Of a stretch of 23,150 bases of DNA, positions 14,186 through 22,978 are shown piece after piece (position 1 is the first letter of the stretch; every line of letters starts with the position of its first letter). The translations under genes were made by a program, and so were the position numbers. Source of the stretch: an uncultured Desulfobacterales bacterium (lineage in GTDB: Bacteria; Desulfobacterota; Desulfobacteria; Desulfobacterales; JAFDCJ01); assembly GCA_945787595.1 (NCBI GenBank), contig CALZJV010000019.1, positions 1 through 23,150 on the forward strand. The letters run 5' to 3'. The notes under the pieces were generated by a model. It saw nothing but the letters and a program-made list of their open reading frames with translations. It had not been told where the DNA came from and did no database searches.

Positions 14186-15196
14186 CTAATCTCCCGAAAT
14201 TCTTACAGCACCGCCAGAACGCGAATGTTGATTTTCCAGGTAACATTTATAAACCAACGCGATACCCGCCATCGCATCCCACCCGGAAGTGTGACCGATC
14301 CGCCCCAAAGCCATCAGACAATCCGGCAGTCCGGCAATATCGTTTGAAAATAATGCACGAATCATCATGTGGATCTGTGCCGAACCGGAACCCCGGGCCG
14401 ACCATTTCAAGTGGGCAAAGCTGATTTTATTGGTACGTTGCTTCGCTGCAGGCAGCAACCAGTCCCAAAGCTCATGGGCGATGTCGCCTAGTTTCAGGCT
14501 GTGTATCGCGATTAATGAACCGCCTAACATGTCGTCACCGGAAGGTGTCAATCCCGGCCCTAATCCCAACAGCGATTTTATTTCGGAGGGCGGCATTCGA
14601 TCGACCTGGCCGTTCAATCTCTCTACGAGCCAGGATTTCAGATACGCGGCACCATTTAAGAACGCTCCCTGAAATGCCGTAATGGCTGCGGGTTCCGGGT
14701 TTTCCTTCTTAGGATTTCCTATGAGTCCGGGAATAAGATACCCTAAACTATCTTGCGGGGCGTGGCAGGGAGCAAATTTTTTAATCAGCGCCAGCCCACC
14801 GGATAAGCCTTCATGGCGCCGGTAGTTACAAACCGCCGGAGGCCGCCATCTTAGCGCCCCAATGAGATCAAAAACAAAACGATCCGCAATTTGCAGCGTA
14901 CGGCCGTCAAATGTAACCGCAGCATCCTCTTTCAGCCCAGTATCCAGCCAGTTTATTTCCAGAGGAAATCGGTATAGGGCATTGAGCGGCCCCGCCCCCA
15001 TCGACAGCGGGCCTAAAAAAACGAGATCACCTTTTGTATTTTGAATGTAAAAACTGTGCCGGAAAATTGCCAATACGCGCCAGCAAATACCTGACAGCAG
15101 CGCTTGCCGAGTACCCTCGCCGAGAAGTTTTACCAAAAAATACATCCTCGACGGTTTCAAGAAATCGGATGAACCCTGTTCGCATGTGGTTTGCAT
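14186..15196 (-). CDS. allH: DUF2877 protein, oxamate carbamoyltransferase subunit AllH
   Basis: 336 aa from ATG 15194-15196, one nt after the carbamate kinase stop; another in-frame ATG at 15206-15208 would overlap the kinase. DUF2877 signatures are clear: SLLGLGPGLTPSGDDMLGG (208-226) and GHTSGWDAMAG (301-311), plus VFLGPLSMGAGPLNALY near the N-terminus. AllH is the third subunit of the AllFGH carbamoyltransferase of E. coli. The glycine-rich GLTPSGDD loop is the most conserved part and may bind phosphate (inference). The tight packing allK-allH-allF with gaps of 1-2 nt argues for a single translationally coupled unit and stoichiometric assembly. Neither candidate start has a good ribosome site, as expected for reinitiation. 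Confidence 0.85.
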   Translation of the reverse strand: MQTTCEQGSSDFLKPSRMYFLVKLLGEGTRQALLSGICWRVLAIFRHSFYIQNTKGDLVFLGPLSMGAGPLNALYRFPLEINWLDTGLKEDAAVTFDGRTLQIADRFVFDLIGALRWRPPAVCNYRRHEGLSGGLALIKKFAPCHAPQDSLGYLIPGLIGNPKKENPEPAAITAFQGAFLNGAAYLKSWLVERLNGQVDRMPPSEIKSLLGLGPGLTPSGDDMLGGSLIAIHSLKLGDIAHELWDWLLPAAKQRTNKISFAHLKWSARGSGSAQIHMMIRALFSNDIAGLPDCLMALGRIGHTSGWDAMAGIALVYKCYLENQHSRSGGAVRISGD

Positions 15197-15197
15197 T

Positions 15198-16166
15198 TTA
15201 ATCGTCATCGGGGAGGATATGGGTACCGGTTTTCCTGGCCAAGGCGTCCATAGCCTGATCAAGATGCGCGATGATTACCCGCTTTCCACCCCCTTCAATG
15301 AAACGGATGGCGGCTTCAACCTTAGGGCCCATACTACCTGCCGGAAAATGACCTTCACCAAAATATGCATTCAACTCGCTGGTCGATACCTGTTCCAAAT
15401 CCCGCTGCTGCGGAGTTCCGAAGTCAATCGACACATGGGAGACCGCTGTTAACACCATCATCACATCAATTTCCAAAACATTGGCCATCAGGGCGGATGT
15501 GAGATCTTTGTCGATTACAGCCTCGATGCCGTGCCGAACACCGTTGTGCGACCTGGTGACCGGTATGCCACCCCCGCCTCCTGCAATGACCACAGCACCC
15601 TGTTTGGTCAGTGCTTCAATCAGAGATATATCCACAATGTGCCGGGGTAGAGGAGAGGGTTGAACCTGACGCCAGCCGCGTCCGGCATCCTCGCGCATGT
15701 TCCAGCCAAGTTCTTTTGAAAGCTCGTGAGCTTCTTCCTCGGAAAAGAAGTAACCCACCGGTTTGGTTGGATTGCTGAACGCCGGATCCTGAGGATCCAC
15801 CTCGACCTGGGTCAGCAGACAGACCACATGACGTTGGTTGTCAACCTCCCTTAAAGCATTCTCGAAGGCCTGCATCAGAAGATAGGCGATGCCTCCTTGA
15901 CTGTTGGCTACGCATATATCCAGGGGCATCGGGACAACGCGTTTTCGTGCCAGCGCCTGGCGCATCAGGACTTTGCCGACGCCCGGTCCATTGCCATGGG
16001 TAATGATCAGATCATTGTCCAATTCCATCACCGGCCGCAGGGCGCGTCCGGCCTCAGCTGCATAGGCAATCTGTTCATCCGCCGTCCCTTTAATACCGGC
16101 CGGATGAATTGCGTTGCCGCCGATCGCGATTAAAAGACGCTGGGGAATAGTGTCTAACTTTGACAT
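15198..16166 (-). CDS. allK: Carbamate kinase (AllK/ArcC family)
   Basis: 322 aa, the usual size. Amino acid kinase motifs: LLIAIGGNAI (11-20), THGNGPGVG (56-64), VIAGGGGGIPV (193-203), VIDKDLTSALMA (217-228) and PAGSMGPKVEAA (275-286). Carbamate kinase transfers phosphate from carbamoyl phosphate to ADP, giving ATP plus carbamate that decays to ammonia and CO2. Placed directly before allH-allF it completes the pathway in which carbamoyl phosphate from a carbamoylated substrate yields ATP by substrate-level phosphorylation. No arginine deiminase or catabolic ornithine carbamoyltransferase gene is nearby, so the AllK role is preferred over ArcC. The gene begins 32 nt after dctM, in the same orientation. 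Confidence 0.93.
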   Translation of the reverse strand: MSKLDTIPQRLLIAIGGNAIHPAGIKGTADEQIAYAAEAGRALRPVMELDNDLIITHGNGPGVGKVLMRQALARKRVVPMPLDICVANSQGGIAYLLMQAFENALREVDNQRHVVCLLTQVEVDPQDPAFSNPTKPVGYFFSEEEAHELSKELGWNMREDAGRGWRQVQPSPLPRHIVDISLIEALTKQGAVVIAGGGGGIPVTRSHNGVRHGIEAVIDKDLTSALMANVLEIDVMMVLTAVSHVSIDFGTPQQRDLEQVSTSELNAYFGEGHFPAGSMGPKVEAAIRFIEGGGKRVIIAHLDQAMDALARKTGTHILPDDD

Positions 16167-16198
16167 AGATCCTACTTTCTCTGCGAATTGACTCCGTA

Positions 16199-17494
16199 TT
16201 AAATCATTTTAGTCGGCAGCCAGAGCACGATTTTGGGAAAAAGCATCAACAGCAGCAGAAACGTCAGCATGATGAAAACAAACGGCAGGGCACCCCAGAT
16301 GGTGTCGCTCAGGCTGCCCTCATCTCGCCGCACGCCCTGGATCACGAAAAGGTTCATTCCAACCGGCGGTGTGATCATTGCAATCTCACTGACCAAAACG
16401 ATAAAAATTCCGAACCAAATCGGATCACCCCCGACGGCCGTCACAATCGGATAGGCGATAGGAATTGTGGCCACCTGAATGGACAGTACATCCAGGAAAC
16501 AGCCCAGCACTAAGTAAAAACCGATTAAAACAAACAAAAGTTGCGTCAACGAAAGGTTCATGGATGCGACCCACTTGGTCAGCAACTGCGGCACACCGAG
16601 CAGGGTAAGTGTGAGGTTGAGAACAAATGCCGCAGTAATTATCAGCAGGATCATACCCGTTAACTGCGCGGTCCGGATGAAACAGGGATGCAGAACTTGC
16701 AGTGTCAATTTACCGCGCATAAGAGCAAAAATAAGAGCAGTGATGACACCCAGTGAAGCCGATTCGGTCGGCGTGGCAATGCCGAAATAAATGCTGCCCA
16801 TCACAACGACAAAAATAACCAGCGGCGGAAACAATTCCCCCAAAGCAGCCGCTCGCTCACTCCACAGTACCTGCTCTTCTTTGAGGCTGTGGCGGACCTT
16901 CCAGCTCGCGACAAGGATATAAAGCATAAAAGCCGATGACAGCATCACGCCCGGAATGATCCCAGCTACGAACAACTTACTGATGGAGTTGTTGGTCAAA
17001 CTGCCGTAAACCAACAATGCGATACTGGGTGGAATAAGAATGCCGAGCGTGCCGCCGGCAGCCAGGGATCCTAAAGCCAATTTCTTGGAATAGCCTCTTT
17101 CATCAAGTGCCGGTAAGGCAACCGTGCCTACCGTGGCAGCGCAGGCCACCGAAGAACCGGTGGTCGCAGAAAAAAGAGCACAGCTTCCAATGTTGGTGTG
17201 AAGCAGGCCACCTGGCATCCCGGTCATCAATACACTTAAGCCCTTGTACATGCCATCTGCGATGCCAGTTCTTAAGAGCAACTCACCCATGAGAATAAAC
17301 AGTGGCACACAAGTTAAAATGTTGTTGTTCTGAACACCCCAGAGGACATTTCCGATCGTCTCGAAGAAAGGAAATCCATACGCTATCATTCCGCCGGCCG
17401 TTCCCATGACCAGCATGACGACCGCAATTGGCAGGCCAAGCAGCAACAGACCGAGTCCGATAAGAAAAGCGACAAATATGGTGCCTACGTCCAT
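16199..17494 (-). CDS. dctM: TRAP transporter large permease subunit (DctM family), second system
   Basis: 431 aa with about a dozen hydrophobic segments. Family markers are FSATTGSSVACAATVGTVAL, GGTLGILIPPSIALLVYGSL and FGIATPTESASLGVITAL. It forms the translocation channel with DctQ encoded 20 nt upstream. GAGGGGATAG precedes the ATG. It differs clearly in sequence from the first system's DctM, so the two are distinct transporters rather than a local duplication. It immediately precedes carbamate kinase in the same unit, which ties import to the AllFGHK catabolic enzymes. Confidence 0.94.
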   Translation of the reverse strand: MDVGTIFVAFLIGLGLLLLGLPIAVVMLVMGTAGGMIAYGFPFFETIGNVLWGVQNNNILTCVPLFILMGELLLRTGIADGMYKGLSVLMTGMPGGLLHTNIGSCALFSATTGSSVACAATVGTVALPALDERGYSKKLALGSLAAGGTLGILIPPSIALLVYGSLTNNSISKLFVAGIIPGVMLSSAFMLYILVASWKVRHSLKEEQVLWSERAAALGELFPPLVIFVVVMGSIYFGIATPTESASLGVITALIFALMRGKLTLQVLHPCFIRTAQLTGMILLIITAAFVLNLTLTLLGVPQLLTKWVASMNLSLTQLLFVLIGFYLVLGCFLDVLSIQVATIPIAYPIVTAVGGDPIWFGIFIVLVSEIAMITPPVGMNLFVIQGVRRDEGSLSDTIWGALPFVFIMLTFLLLLMLFPKIVLWLPTKMI

Positions 17495-17514
17495 AGTTCT
17501 ATCCCCTCACACGA

Positions 17515-18078
17515 TCAACGCCTCGCGGCATCCTCGATTTCTTCTTGCAGCTCTTCTTTGGTTGCTTTGGGCTGGAAATCTTCAAGCAGAACATCCATCC
17601 GTTTGGTTAGCAGAAGTTTCGTCGCCCGCAGTGCCAGAAAAACCGAGAGCAGCGCAAATAAAAGCAGGCCGGCGTACCAAGCTCCTTGAGGATAGATCAG
17701 GGGCGTGACCCAGGGCGTCGGTGCGGTACTGTGGTATTCGGCCGTATCGCGCAAAATTCCATAACCGGTCCAGGCCAGCGTAATACCGAAGAACGCCAGG
17801 GTTACGGCCGACAACCAGTTTAGCAACGCTTGGACTTTTGCTGACATACGGTAGTGCAGGATATCGATGCGCATATGATTGCGACCAACCAAAGCTACGC
17901 AGAATGACAAACACGATCCCACGGCCAGAACATATCCGCCGAGTTCATCGGCGCCTTGAAGCGACATGCCAAATACTTTGCGCAAAATGGTCTCGGCACC
18001 GACGAAGATCGAAAGACATAAACACAAGTAACCAAAAATGATGCCCAAAACATTGGAGGTACCTTTTAACAAGTTCAT
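17515..18078 (-). CDS. dctQ: TRAP transporter small permease subunit (DctQ family), second system
   Basis: 187 aa. Hydrophobic helices include LGIIFGYLCLCLSIFVGAET, LGGYVLAVGSCLSFCVALVG, WLSAVTLAFFGITLAWTGYG and WYAGLLLFALLSVFLALRA, followed by a charged cytoplasmic tail (TKEELQEEIEDAARR). The segment RKVFGMSLQGADELGGY is the DctQ-type loop after helix 1, and GRNHMRIDILHYRM corresponds to the conserved H-x-R-x-D motif. AGGTGAGA precedes the ATG. It is separated from dctP by a 110-nt spacer carrying a strong hairpin. Confidence 0.9.
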   Translation of the reverse strand: MNLLKGTSNVLGIIFGYLCLCLSIFVGAETILRKVFGMSLQGADELGGYVLAVGSCLSFCVALVGRNHMRIDILHYRMSAKVQALLNWLSAVTLAFFGITLAWTGYGILRDTAEYHSTAPTPWVTPLIYPQGAWYAGLLLFALLSVFLALRATKLLLTKRMDVLLEDFQPKATKEELQEEIEDAARR

Positions 18079-18116
18079 TGCATCTCACCTTGAAAAGGGT
18101 TCAGCCTAATAGTAAT

Positions 18117-18175
18117 GGCCCCCCGAAGCATCTTGTGGCTTGCGGCAACACTGGTGCCGGACCTCCGAAGGGGCC
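18117..18175 (-). promoter_or_regulatory. Strong stem-loop between dctP and dctQ (second system)
   Basis: GGCCCC (18117-18122) pairs with GGGGCC (18170-18175), and inside it CGGCA (18143-18147) pairs with TGCCG (18155-18159). On the minus-strand transcript the structure begins 13 nt after the dctP stop and there is no T-tract, so it is not a complete terminator. Such intercistronic hairpins often protect the upstream binding-protein message and lower expression of the permease genes. Confidence 0.5.
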
Positions 18176-18188
18176 GTGTAGAGCCCTC

Positions 18189-19241
18189 CTATTTAGCCCC
18201 AACGATCGGACCGAGTACTTCTTTCCATTTATCTGAACAGCCCGGCAAACTCTTATCACACACCTTGGACCAGGCCGGATATGAAATTTCCATAACGGCC
18301 TCACTCACCAGCTTCAGATCTGCATCGGTAACCGGCACCTCTACCAGATTATACTTGGTGACGGTCTCGCATGGCTCCTTGCCGACATTGCAGCGCAGCG
18401 CGTCATTAAAAATCTCTTCTGAATATGACCAGATATCTTCGCAAAGCTTATCAAAGGCAGCCTGCATTTTCTTTTGCTGATCAGGCGTGAGCTTATTCCA
18501 GGTTTTTAGGTTGATGGCATAACCGTTGAATCCAATCTGAAATCCGATCGGCATAAAATATTTGGTGACCTCTGGCCAACCAGCGGTGTTGGCTGAACTG
18601 GCACCCGTGATGGCGGCATCCACAACACCTCGGGCCAGGGCCTGTTGCACTTCCGAAAAGCCAATTGGTACCGGTACAGCGCCAAGGCTTTCAACAAACT
18701 GAGCAAGGCTCTGGTCGTATACCCGAACCTTCAAACCTTTAATGTCAGCCAGACTTTTGATTTCAACTTTGGAGAAAAGCACCTGCGGACCGAATGGCCA
18801 GAGTCCCAGAAGGCGGGAATTGAATCGTTTCCTGAGCCGTTCGTCGAAATAGGGTTTGTAAGCGTCGTATACTTTGCGGGCCATTTTATAATCAGGATTT
18901 AAACCGACAAGGTCTTGTCCCAGCAAAAAAGGTTCATCACGCGCGGCCTGTGCAGTCCGGATTGAAACAATGTCAAAGAGACCATTTTTCAGCACGCGCA
19001 AGGTCTCCTCAGATTTCATGCCGGTAACATCAATAGGTTTGTAGTTGGCCTTAATATCAAGCCCGGTGTTGACAGCAAAATTCTCAAAAAAGGGTTGCTC
19101 CTTGTTTTTCTGGATTAAGCCTGTTGCCAAGGGCTGCCCCAGAACTTTGATATTCATTTGGGCTGTGGCCGGACTGCTCAAAATGAGACAACCAAACGCC
19201 ACGATCGCGATTAAACATAAAACCTTCTTGATGAATTCCAT
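18189..19241 (-). CDS. dctP: TRAP transporter substrate-binding protein (DctP family), second system
   Basis: 350 aa. A signal peptide (MEFIKK, hydrophobic stretch, cleavage after ATA-Q at ~28) sends it to the periplasm. DctP features are KGLKVRVYDQS (168-178) with the conserved ligand-binding arginine Arg173, PIGFSEVQQALARGVVDAAI (192-211), and the middle segment LLGLWPFGPQVLFSK. It captures the substrate for the DctQM pair downstream. Four cysteines near the C-terminus (GKEPCE, SKVCDKSLPGCSDK and nearby) could form disulfides. AAGGAGGC precedes the ATG. It heads the long catabolic operon; the most likely ligand class is a small carboxylate such as a ureido acid, inferred from AllA/AllFGHK and not from the receptor itself. 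Confidence 0.93.
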   Translation of the reverse strand: MEFIKKVLCLIAIVAFGCLILSSPATAQMNIKVLGQPLATGLIQKNKEQPFFENFAVNTGLDIKANYKPIDVTGMKSEETLRVLKNGLFDIVSIRTAQAARDEPFLLGQDLVGLNPDYKMARKVYDAYKPYFDERLRKRFNSRLLGLWPFGPQVLFSKVEIKSLADIKGLKVRVYDQSLAQFVESLGAVPVPIGFSEVQQALARGVVDAAITGASSANTAGWPEVTKYFMPIGFQIGFNGYAINLKTWNKLTPDQQKKMQAAFDKLCEDIWSYSEEIFNDALRCNVGKEPCETVTKYNLVEVPVTDADLKLVSEAVMEISYPAWSKVCDKSLPGCSDKWKEVLGPIVGAK

Positions 19242-19762
19242 GATAGCCTCCTTAGGTGATTGAATAATTGGGTTTGGGTGAGTAAAAATTTGCTTCGGAT
19301 AACGGTTTTGCTAAAATCATCAACTCACTAGATCTATTCGAATTTCCGGAATGGCGTCTAATTATAATTGGTGCCGGCAGCAGGTTAGCGAGATGGTTGA
19401 AATGTTGATGTCGGTGCCCGCAGTGACCGAAAATCAATGACATCCTCATTTCAGTTATCCGGGTACTCACCATTTGGGCGGAATTTAATATATGGAAATT
19501 CTGAAGGGTGGTAAATCGGGAAAAACCTGATTCTTGATGTTAAATGCTCCTATTTTTCAATAGGGAAATTCCTCATGATGCGTCGGATCATTCGTGCAGA
19601 CATCAAACGGAAAGGAGGCCTGTTGGATTTAGGATCATAGCCGAAATCACCTGTAATAAGAAGGGGTTGTTATGGTGATGCATCAGTGGAATTTTTGGAT
19701 ATTTTATATCCATGTGAAACGGTTAACCAGTTATCATGAATAAGGCATCAGATTTGTGGATG
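19242..19762. other. Intergenic and presumed promoter region of the catabolic operon
   Basis: 521 nt between the response regulator stop and the dctP start. It contains a perfect palindrome AATTATAATT (19360-19369), which gives an exact TATAAT on the minus strand about 120 nt before dctP but with a poor -35 match. A hairpin TGGATA/TATCCA lies at 19696-19712, and an unused AAAGGAGG on the + strand at 19611-19618. No gene is convincing here. The operon promoter, and sites for the neighbouring response regulator, are expected in this stretch. Confidence 0.5.
19361..19366 (-). promoter_or_regulatory. Candidate -10 box upstream of the TRAP/all operon
   Basis: An exact TATAAT occurs on the minus strand at 19361-19366, inside the palindrome AATTATAATT. 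The hexamer 17 nt upstream (GCTAAC) is far from TTGACA, as would be expected if an activator such as the adjacent response regulator were required. Only the -10 is good, so this is a weak call. Confidence 0.25.
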
Positions 19763-20425
19763 TTACCCATCCAAGCTGATCAATCCTTTGCGGATAGCAT
19801 ACTGGGTCAGCTCGGCAATATTTCGTATATCAAGTTTCTCCATAATATGAGCCTTGTGGCTTTCGACGGTTTTAATGCTGATGTGAAGCAGCCGAGCAAT
19901 TTCCCGGTTGGCATTTCCTTCGGCAATTAGCTGTAAAACTTCTCTTTCCCGGACGGTCAGCTTCATGTAATACTCATCTTCTATCACTGCCTGCCCCCCA
20001 CTTTGAACAAATCCTTCGATGACTTTCTTAGAGATTGCGGGGCTTAAAAAAGACTCATCCCGATACACGGATTGAATTGCTGAGATGAGTTCGTTGGGCG
20101 CTGAACGTTTGATCAGATATCCGGAAGCACCGGCTCTTAGGGTTTCAAAAATATATTCTTCGTTATCGTGCATGGTAAGAATCAGTATTTTCAGTTTGGG
20201 GAATCGCTTTTTCAACTGGCGGGTGGTATCCAGACCGTTTAATCCGGGCATCGCGATATCCATCACCACGACGTCCGGTAAAAGCTTTTCAACGATCTTA
20301 ATCGCCTCCCGGCCATTTTCAGCCTCACCAACCACTTCGATATCGGGCTCGCCCTGCAAAAGCGCGCAAAGGCCCTTTCTGACAATGGTATGATCCTCAG
20401 CAATGATCACTTTGATTTTATTCAT
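19763..20425 (-). CDS. NarL/FixJ-family response regulator
   Basis: 220 aa. The receiver domain (1-~120) has the acidic pair (Glu10/Asp11), the phospho-acceptor Asp56 in DVVVMDIAMPGLNG and Lys in LIKRSAP. The C-terminal LuxR-type helix-turn-helix (~155-215) reads LTVREREVLQLIAEG and ISIKTVESHKAHIMEKLDI. Phosphorylated NarL-type regulators bind DNA as dimers and usually activate transcription. The gene start overlaps the kinase stop as ATGA, so the pair is co-translated. It lies directly upstream of, and in the same orientation as, the TRAP/all operon, which is its most likely target (inference). Confidence 0.95.
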   Translation of the reverse strand: MNKIKVIIAEDHTIVRKGLCALLQGEPDIEVVGEAENGREAIKIVEKLLPDVVVMDIAMPGLNGLDTTRQLKKRFPKLKILILTMHDNEEYIFETLRAGASGYLIKRSAPNELISAIQSVYRDESFLSPAISKKVIEGFVQSGGQAVIEDEYYMKLTVREREVLQLIAEGNANREIARLLHISIKTVESHKAHIMEKLDIRNIAELTQYAIRKGLISLDG

Positions 20426-22584
20426 CTATTCTCTCCCGTCCACATGGGCACCTCCACCACGAGGCGGGTTCCATGATCTGGTGTCGACCGGATTTTGAAA
20501 TTTCCCGCCACAAATTCCACCCGTTCCCGCATGCCGATCAAACCGAGTCCGTGTTTCACTGTGCCCGGGTTAACATACCGGTTGATGTCAAATCCTTTGC
20601 CATCATCTTCAATCACCAGAACCGCCATGTTGTCATTGCGCTCCAGCCGAATGACAACCTTCCGGGCAGCAGCATGCTTGGCAACGTTATTCAGAGATTC
20701 CTGGACCACGCGATACAAAAGAGTTTTGATCTCAGGTGCCATTTTCATCTCACTATCTTCGGTTTTTAGATCGACTTCAAGGTTCAATCGGTCAGCATAT
20801 TGCCTTACATACCAGCGCAGAGTCGGAACGAGACCCAGGTCATCAAGGATGGACGGCCGCAAATGAAAAGATAAATCTCTAATCTGATCCGAAGCCAGGT
20901 CCGCCATCCTGCGCGTTTCTGCAATCCGAGCCCTGATCGAAGGGTCAACGCTTGTAGGTAGCAATTTTCCGATGACAGCCAGGTTGATGCTGATACCTGT
21001 CAATTCCTGGCCCATTTCATCATGCAATTCAACGGAAATTCGCTTGCGCTCCGATTCCTGTGCTTGAAGAATAAGGGCTGACATTTTTTTCAGTTCTTGC
21101 TGTTGAAGCATAATTTCTTCCATCAACCGCGTATTTTGAATGGCAACCGCCAGGCTGTTGGCCACTTCGGTTGCAATTTCGATCTTGGCTTCATTGAAAG
21201 CCAATTGAACAACAGCCCCGAGGTTTAGTGTGCCGATCAGATTGTCGTGAACAACAAGGGGAATCATAACAAATGAAAGTATTCCCTCGTCTTTAAGCGT
21301 ATTTAGGATTCCGTCCGGTCTGTGGACAACCGCCAGGTCACCAAATAAGACTGTTTCCCCTTTTTTCAGCGTTTCGATGCCGACGATGTCATTCAGCGAA
21401 ACCACAGCGCCTTCTTTGATAAGGCTATCCCCACTGACTTCGGCTATCATCACCCGGGCTTGCTGAGTATTGAAATCAAAAAGCATGACGCTGGAGCGCT
21501 GACACGGAACCATTTCCCTGATGTTGTGCAGGGATTCCTGGATCGTCTTTTCAGTGGAATGGGCTTTCAAAATGGCCTGGTCGGTCTTGTGTAGTATTTT
21601 CAGGCGTCGCAGGTACTGCTGTAATTCCTCAGCGGCCAATTTGCGACCGGTGATGTCCTCAGATACCGCCATTCCATAACGAACCTGCCCATCCTGATCC
21701 TGAAGTTCGGTAACCGCAATGTTCAACCAAGCCATTTCCCCCGCCTTTTTCATGAAACTCAGCTCCAATTTGAATTTTTGGGGTTCAATGACAGGTGCCT
21801 CTCGTTTTTGGCGCAGGAATTCCGGTAATTTGTCCGAATGTAATATGTCGGCCAGCCTTAAGCCAACCAATTCAGATCGTGAATACCCCAAGATAGCCAT
21901 AAAAGCCTGATTGACCTCCATTATGATATATTCCGGAATTGAAAGCACCAGTATACCCAATTGACTCTCTTTAAATACGGTCCGAAAGCGTTCAAGGGAG
22001 GTTTGCCGATCGGACTCAAGCTGGTAAAGCATACCAAACAACAGCGTTACCAGCGGGTATAAAATAAGTTCGGGCACAAAAAAAGTTTGAATGGCTTGCC
22101 AGACCTGTTGTCGGGGAAGCGTCCAGGACCATCCGAATGTGATGGCAAATATGGCCATTCCTAAGCCAAGCAAACGCCAGTAAGAAGTTCGCATAGCCCT
22201 GACGCTGGATTGCCGGTAGAAAATCGTCCCTACCAGTGCCGCGGAGAACAAACCTAAAATACCGCCCAACGCACCGCCACCTCCCAGATATAGTCGGTAG
22301 GCACCTGCAATAATCGCTGCAACAACGCCAGCCTGTATCCCCCCATAACAGGCAGCCATAGCCACTAGGATGTTGCGAAAATCACGCAAAACACCCGGCG
22401 AGTATGTCACGGGGTAAAGAAGGCCGACAAATGCCGCACCGGCGAAAAGAATACCAAGCAACCACCTCGGAATAATCTGGTTGCGTTTCCAAAAGGCAGC
22501 CCGGATGAGATTGATAAGGGTGATTGATAGAGTTCCAGTTACCAGGTTCGTCAATAACCCAATAGTAATATCAAAAGGACTCAT
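20422..22584 (-). CDS. Membrane sensor histidine kinase (LytS-like 5TM, PAS, GAF, HisKA_3, HATPase)
   Basis: 720 aa. Residues 1-~190 are a multi-helix membrane domain of the LytS 5TMR type (GVLRDFRNILVAMAACYGG at 64-82, AYRLYLGGGGALGG at 95-108). A PAS domain follows (~197-315, FRTVFKESQLGILVLSIPEY), then a GAF domain (~330-490), and a NarX/DegS-type kinase core with phospho-acceptor His521 in ISVELHDEMGQEL, N-box QESLNNVAKHA (628-638), G1 DDGKGFD (660-666) and G2 GLGLIGMRERV (679-689). Three sensory modules suggest it integrates a membrane signal with cytoplasmic ones. It phosphorylates the overlapping response regulator. The ATG at 22584 has a poor ribosome site but starts the membrane domain properly. 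The signal is unknown; a substrate of the TRAP system is one possibility. Confidence 0.93.
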   Translation of the reverse strand: MSPFDITIGLLTNLVTGTLSITLINLIRAAFWKRNQIIPRWLLGILFAGAAFVGLLYPVTYSPGVLRDFRNILVAMAACYGGIQAGVVAAIIAGAYRLYLGGGGALGGILGLFSAALVGTIFYRQSSVRAMRTSYWRLLGLGMAIFAITFGWSWTLPRQQVWQAIQTFFVPELILYPLVTLLFGMLYQLESDRQTSLERFRTVFKESQLGILVLSIPEYIIMEVNQAFMAILGYSRSELVGLRLADILHSDKLPEFLRQKREAPVIEPQKFKLELSFMKKAGEMAWLNIAVTELQDQDGQVRYGMAVSEDITGRKLAAEELQQYLRRLKILHKTDQAILKAHSTEKTIQESLHNIREMVPCQRSSVMLFDFNTQQARVMIAEVSGDSLIKEGAVVSLNDIVGIETLKKGETVLFGDLAVVHRPDGILNTLKDEGILSFVMIPLVVHDNLIGTLNLGAVVQLAFNEAKIEIATEVANSLAVAIQNTRLMEEIMLQQQELKKMSALILQAQESERKRISVELHDEMGQELTGISINLAVIGKLLPTSVDPSIRARIAETRRMADLASDQIRDLSFHLRPSILDDLGLVPTLRWYVRQYADRLNLEVDLKTEDSEMKMAPEIKTLLYRVVQESLNNVAKHAAARKVVIRLERNDNMAVLVIEDDGKGFDINRYVNPGTVKHGLGLIGMRERVEFVAGNFKIRSTPDHGTRLVVEVPMWTGENR

Positions 22585-22978
22585 AGAATTTTTATAAATT
22601 TACAAAGATTTAGTAGATCTGTCACAGTAATTTTTATATATTCCTTCATTCAGTTCTAATCAAAGTTGTAGTCTTGTGAAGCAGAATTAAACTTGCGTTA
22701 TTTTAAGAGCCGCCTTTTGCAAAAAACACCCATTGCTGAAATTACATGTTTTGTTTGTTAATCCAATGGCAAATTAAAACTTCCAGATCAAATTGATATC
22801 GAGAAAATGGATGTGATTCTTTTTGTATTAACCCTTCAGGTCGCCCCTCAGTAGCCCGCCGATCGATATTGCCGTCACCGAGATAGGCCGTACCTAAGGT
22901 GACATCCGAGCTTAATTGTATTGTAAATGCCCAAATATAACCAATTCCCCCTTATTCTATTATTCCTACTATTGACAT
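22585..22978. other. Intergenic region between the kinase and the LysR-type gene
   Basis: About 390 nt, AT-rich on the left and mixed on the right. No gene, clear terminator or RNA is recognised. It presumably carries the promoter for the kinase/regulator pair. The short motif GTTACC is repeated at its right edge, inside the last codons of the LysR gene. Confidence 0.5.

Noticed and set aside
19340..19375. Sigma54 promoter (GGCAC...) before the second dctP
   Set aside because: GGCAC is present on the minus strand, but the required GC at the -12 position is missing.
19252..19473. 73-codon minus-strand frame upstream of the second dctP
   Set aside because: No family features; it overlaps the dctP ribosome site region and is better explained as promoter DNA.
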